Below, piece after piece: positions 61,901 through 64,000 of a stretch of 64,000 bases of DNA. Location of the stretch: assembly GCA_018671175.1 (NCBI GenBank), contig JABHIE010000028.1:53216-117215 (forward strand), read 5' to 3'. The notes below the pieces were generated by a model. That model searched no databases. It saw only the letters and a list, made by a program, of their open reading frames with translations, and was not told the origin of the DNA. Position numbers and translations under genes: made by a program. Every line of letters begins with the position of its first letter. Position 1 is the first letter of the stretch. Source of the DNA: Planctomycetota bacterium. GTDB taxonomy: Bacteria; Planctomycetota; UBA1135.

Positions 61901-64000
61901 GCGGTCGGTGTGAGAACTTGAAGTCAAGCTACTCATGGCGGGGGAGGTGACATCAACCCAAGCGGTGAAGCTAAGGGTTGCAGACACATTACCCGCTTCA
62001 TCGATGGCGTAAATCTCATTGAGATGTTGGCCGTCACTCAAAGTCAGTGCCTTGGCTAAATCCATGCCGACGCTTGTGCCATTGAGGATGTATTCCGCAA
62101 CACCAGAAGTTGCATCAGAACCAGCCCAAGCGAGGTTAAGCGTATCGTTGGAGGCCCATTCGGAATCGGTATGAGAATCAGATGTGAAGCTGTCTAGGCT
62201 TGGGCTCGTAACATCAACCCACGCCGTGAAGCTGAGGCTGTTGCTTGTGTTGCCCGCAGCATCAACACCGTAAATGGTGTGAGTGCTTTCGCCGTCGCTC
62301 AAAGCGATTGCGGCTGCGACATCTAAACCGACGCTTGCGCCGTCAAGGAAGTACTCCGCGAGGCCGGAAGTGGCGTCAGAGGAAGTCCAAGCCAAATCAA
62401 GTGTGCCGTTGGAGGCCCAGACCGAATCGGTATGAGAACCAGATGTGAAGCTGTCTAGCGTTGGGTTAAGCGTATCAACCCAAACTGTGTAGGTGAGGGT
62501 GTTGGAGGCATTGCCAGCTGCATCTACAGCGTAGAGCTCAAGAACGGTTTCGCCTTCGGAAGCGGCGTGAAGTGCGCTGGTCGAGAGGCCGACATCGATG
62601 CCATTGAGCATGTAGTGGTCGATTTCTGAAACGGCTTCTGAACCCAACCAAGCGAGGTCAACATCGCTGATGTTGGACCAAGTCATTTCGGCATGACTGC
62701 TCGAAGTGAAGCTGTCAGCAGATGGAGCTGTCGTATCAACCCAGACAGAGTAGTTTGCAATGACGCTAGTGTTGCCAGCCACATCAATCGCGTAGAGCGT
62801 GATGTCATGCATGCCATCCGCAAGCTCGATATTAGCGGTTGTGACAAAGCCAACATCTTGGCCATTTAACATGTAAGTCGAAATGCCAGAGTGCGCGTCT
62901 GCTCCAGTCCAGTTGAAGGTGGCCACAGCGTTAGATGTCCAGGTGGATTCTGGGTGCGTTGCTGAGGTGAAACTCGTGATTTCAGGGTCAGTCATATCGA
63001 CATTTGCCTGGAAGTTAGCCACTGCACTGATATGCCCAACTAAGTCAATCGCTTCGATCGTCAGATTATGACTGCCATCGGCTAGCGTGATTGTTGTGCC
63101 TGCAATGTTGGCGGCGTATGTAGAGCCCTCAACAAAGAAGTGGCTCAAGCCAGATTGCGTGTCATGGCCGGACCAAATCATGTCAACCGAATCATTATTG
63201 AGCCAAACATTGTCTTGATGGCTTGTTGAAGTAAATGTATCGACAATCGGGATGTTGGAATCCAACCAAGCCTCAAAGGTGGCGATTTCGCTTTCGTTGC
63301 CCATTATGTCAACAGCAACCAAAGTAAAGGTGTTGACTCCATCGACGAGGAACTCAGTCGTTGAGGTTGAGAGCCCCATGTCTGCGTCATTGAACAAGTA
63401 GTGGTCGAGACCGGAATCTGCGTCAACTGCAGCCCATTCGAAAGAGATGCTTTCGTCAGCGCTCCATTCTTGCTCGGTGTGCGATGTTGAGGTGAAACTG
63501 GTAACCGTTGGGCCATTCATATCAACCCAAACCGTGTAAGTCATGGCTTCAGAAACATTGCCGACTGCATCCGTTGCGACCAACATAAACTCATGGATGC
63601 CGTGCCCAGCATGGACACCATCGCCGTTGTTTAGTGCTGTGCCGTAAGAGAAACCATCAATACTAAAGTCAGTGACGCCAGAGCCGTCTTCCGTGGCTGA
63701 CCATGCCAGTGTGACGAGGTCGCTGCCGTACCAAGTTTCGGAGATGTGGCTGCCAGAAGTGAATGAATCTAGGGCGGGCGCTGCTGTATCAACCTTAAGA
63801 ATGAAAGTCATACTTGAGTTGTTTTCAGCACCATCAAACGCGGTGAGCGTCATGAGCCTTTCGCCATCGTCGTATTCGCGGCTGTCGCTTAAAGCCAAGG
63901 CGAGGTCTTCGCCATTGAGCTCGTAGCGCAAGATGCCAGAAGTGGCATCGCTTGCAGACCATGCAAAATTAGCGACATCGACTGCGCTCCAGACATCATC
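58913..64000 (-). CDS. Giant Ig-like repeat surface protein, 5' end beyond window
   Basis: At least 1695 aa, continuing off the right edge (the frame is open to base 64000; the first Met codon seen at 63931 is an internal TTG). Sixteen full units of about 87 residues, each with SFTSSSHTDSVW, LAW.GSD.TSG..EYFLNG, YAVDAAGN.S and FTAWVDTT; one more is cut by the edge and a divergent one (TGTLSIDNGG) follows. These resemble bacterial Ig/OmpL47-like domains. The C-terminal module ends GRDLMFALALHDG...STIETIYLDN. Units 9 and 11 are near copies. A long, thin adhesin is likely; ligand unknown. No signal peptide can be seen because the start is missing. Confidence 0.85.
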   Translation of the reverse strand, partial: DDVWSAVDVANFAWSASDATSGILRYELNGEDLALALSDSREYDDGERLMTLTAFDGAENNSSMTFILKVDTAAPALDSFTSGSHISETWYGSDLVTLAWSATEDGSGVTDFSIDGFSYGTALNNGDGVHAGHGIHEFMLVATDAVGNVSEAMTYTVWVDMNGPTVTSFTSTSHTEQEWSADESISFEWAAVDADSGLDHYLFNDADMGLSTSTTEFLVDGVNTFTLVAVDIMGNESEIATFEAWLDSNIPIVDTFTSTSHQDNVWLNNDSVDMIWSGHDTQSGLSHFFVEGSTYAANIAGTTITLADGSHNLTIEAIDLVGHISAVANFQANVDMTDPEITSFTSATHPESTWTSNAVATFNWTGADAHSGISTYMLNGQDVGFVTTANIELADGMHDITLYAIDVAGNTSVIANYSVWVDTTAPSADSFTSSSHAEMTWSNISDVDLAWLGSEAVSEIDHYMLNGIDVGLSTSALHAASEGETVLELYAVDAAGNASNTLTYTVWVDTLNPTLDSFTSGSHTDSVWASNGTLDLAWTSSDATSGLAEYFLDGASVGLDVAAAIALSDGESTHTIYGVDAAGNTSNSLSFTAWVDVTSPSLDSFTSDSHTDSEWASNDTLNLAWAGSDATSGVAEYILNGTSVGMDLAKALTLSDGQHLNEIYAIDEAGNVSATLSFTAWVDVTSPAMSSLTSSSHTDRAWANNGTLDLAWLASDATSGVAEYFLNGASVGLDLSAALPLADGQFLNEIYSVDNAGNASNTLGFTAWIDTTAPALDSLTSSSHTDSVWSADGTLNLAWAGSDDTSGVVEYFLNGVSVGMDLAAALTPGDGETTHTVYAVDAAGISSDTLSFTAWIDTTEPTVDSFTSATHPDGVWVSNDSVELSWAASDEGSAVASYELNGIDVGLDTSATLTPGEGTHSMTLVAYDSVGLVSATSTYEVRIDTILPNLDSLTSSSHIDSVWSTDNALNLAWVGSDDTSGVVEYFLNGASVGMDLAAALTAGEGKNDHTVYSVDAAGNVSATLSFTAWVDTIAPSADSFTSSSHSDGVWSGIADVSLAWTGSDDTSGVVSYFLNGVDMGLSLDMILAQADGENANTLYAVDAAGNQSSTLNFASWIDTDAPSMLSFTSSSHTDSVWGNAAELSLAWAASDNHSGIAEYFLNGVSVGLSLADAFEPGDGVHLNEIYAVDTVGNVSDTLTFTAWIDATIPTVSELASTSHTSHTWSTDGTVDFIWSGSDETSGIDYFDLNGVTYPAGSTGATLILADGVHSVMLVGYDHAGNSDYATFEVWVDTTGPSLGALSSSTHADATWTQSTGLTLEWASAPDDGIGFSHFLLNGSDVGSSLSYSETLASGQHNYELVAVDDLGNESASSFFAAWVDTDTPTIGSFTSSSHTAGVWNASSSVDLTYAASDLHSGLSHLLVNGTLWDGISAVTVADGASTLTLVAVDLVGLESAPVSLDVWVDTTGPTGTLSIDNGGSYTVSSLVDLTLSASDIDSGMSEMRLSNDGATWSTWQVYGASITDWDLTLYGGNGNANEFHTVYVNYRDAVGNTAETSDQIYFLEEIVADSASLSASAAATQTVNFDLAAGPEFAHRAYALYGSALAGSYLLPGGLVSLPFAEDSAMTTIAGAGFPGFEGVLDADGLGAATMNVPVGSIHPLFVGRDLMFALALHDGTGTVYDHVSSTIETIYLDN
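59600..64000 (-). repeat. 261-bp tandem coding repeats of the giant protein
   Basis: Units of about 261 bp (87 codons), 16 whole and one cut by the edge. Distances between equivalent blocks are exact multiples in places, for example the block at 61038 recurs at 61560 (522 nt, two units) almost unchanged. The repeats keep the frame and are translated, so they are not a CRISPR array. Confidence 0.9.

Noticed and set aside
59600..64000. Tandem 261-bp repeats considered as a CRISPR or satellite array
   Set aside because: The repeats are far too long for CRISPR, have no spacers, and hold one open reading frame with conserved protein motifs.

Overview
The window looks like chromosome of a Gram-negative marine or aquatic bacterium, most likely a planctomycete (Planctomycetota). 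This is an inference from gene content. LptF/LptG-type exporters, lipoproteins and a DUF481 outer-membrane protein indicate an outer membrane. Many large exported FG-GAP and subtilase proteins carry a C-terminal beta-sandwich of a style common in that phylum. Most start codons lack a recognisable Shine-Dalgarno sequence, and GTG/TTG starts and 1-4 nt gene overlaps are common. I see no rRNA, tRNA, CRISPR array or replication origin.

Region by region. (1) 1-3303: LptF (cut by the window edge), LptG and a TPR lipoprotein, all +. (2) 3347-13069: a + strand acyl-CoA block with nitrilase, thiolase, 3-hydroxybutyryl-CoA dehydrogenase, KAS III, a zinc-less quinone reductase, two acyl-CoA dehydrogenases, the B12-mutase chaperone MeaB, a free-standing cobalamin-binding subunit and an MBL hydrolase. 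(3) 13094-18588, - strand: DUF481 protein, THUMP-like methyltransferase and a peptide-type ABC importer (binding protein, two permeases, no ATPase). (4) 18651-22498: PepP-like peptidase and a NatA/NatB ABC-2 exporter, ending at a 109-nt nested palindrome. (5) 22677-31454: DUF309 and HEAT-repeat proteins (-), an FAD oxidoreductase (+), then a - strand unit CtpA-like protease, TsaD, hypothetical, CarA, CehA/McbA-like PHP hydrolase. (6) 31681-35810: a PTPS-like pterin enzyme coupled to FolE, an XRE/shikimate-kinase fusion regulator divergent from a two-helix membrane protein, and a monocistronic octaheme cytochrome c. (7) 36000-48540: exported-protein island with a subtilase, an IS element, four FG-GAP proteins and a carboxypeptidase-regulatory-like lipoprotein. 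(8) 48645-54979: + strand pyrimidine phosphorylase, a HlyD-like protein with an unusual cytoplasmic half, RsmJ, NadA and a YtcJ-like amidohydrolase. (9) 55038-64000, - strand: pseudopilin-like protein, exonuclease III, a second subtilase and a giant Ig-like repeat protein that runs off the right edge.

How genes fit together. Region 2 reads as fatty or branched-chain acyl-CoA breakdown, with a B12 mutase whose catalytic subunit is not in the window. In regions 7 and 9 seven exported proteins (two subtilases, four FG-GAP proteins, the giant repeat protein) all end in a roughly 100-residue module that closes on a Trp/aromatic strand and a last beta strand at the very C-terminus. Several of them are preceded by a CCCCTCCCC-like pyrimidine tract. 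Together these features are the best candidate here for an undescribed export or anchoring and regulatory system. The IS element is also notable: it fits almost exactly between two convergent stop codons and carries one hairpin near each end that could insulate its transposase gene.
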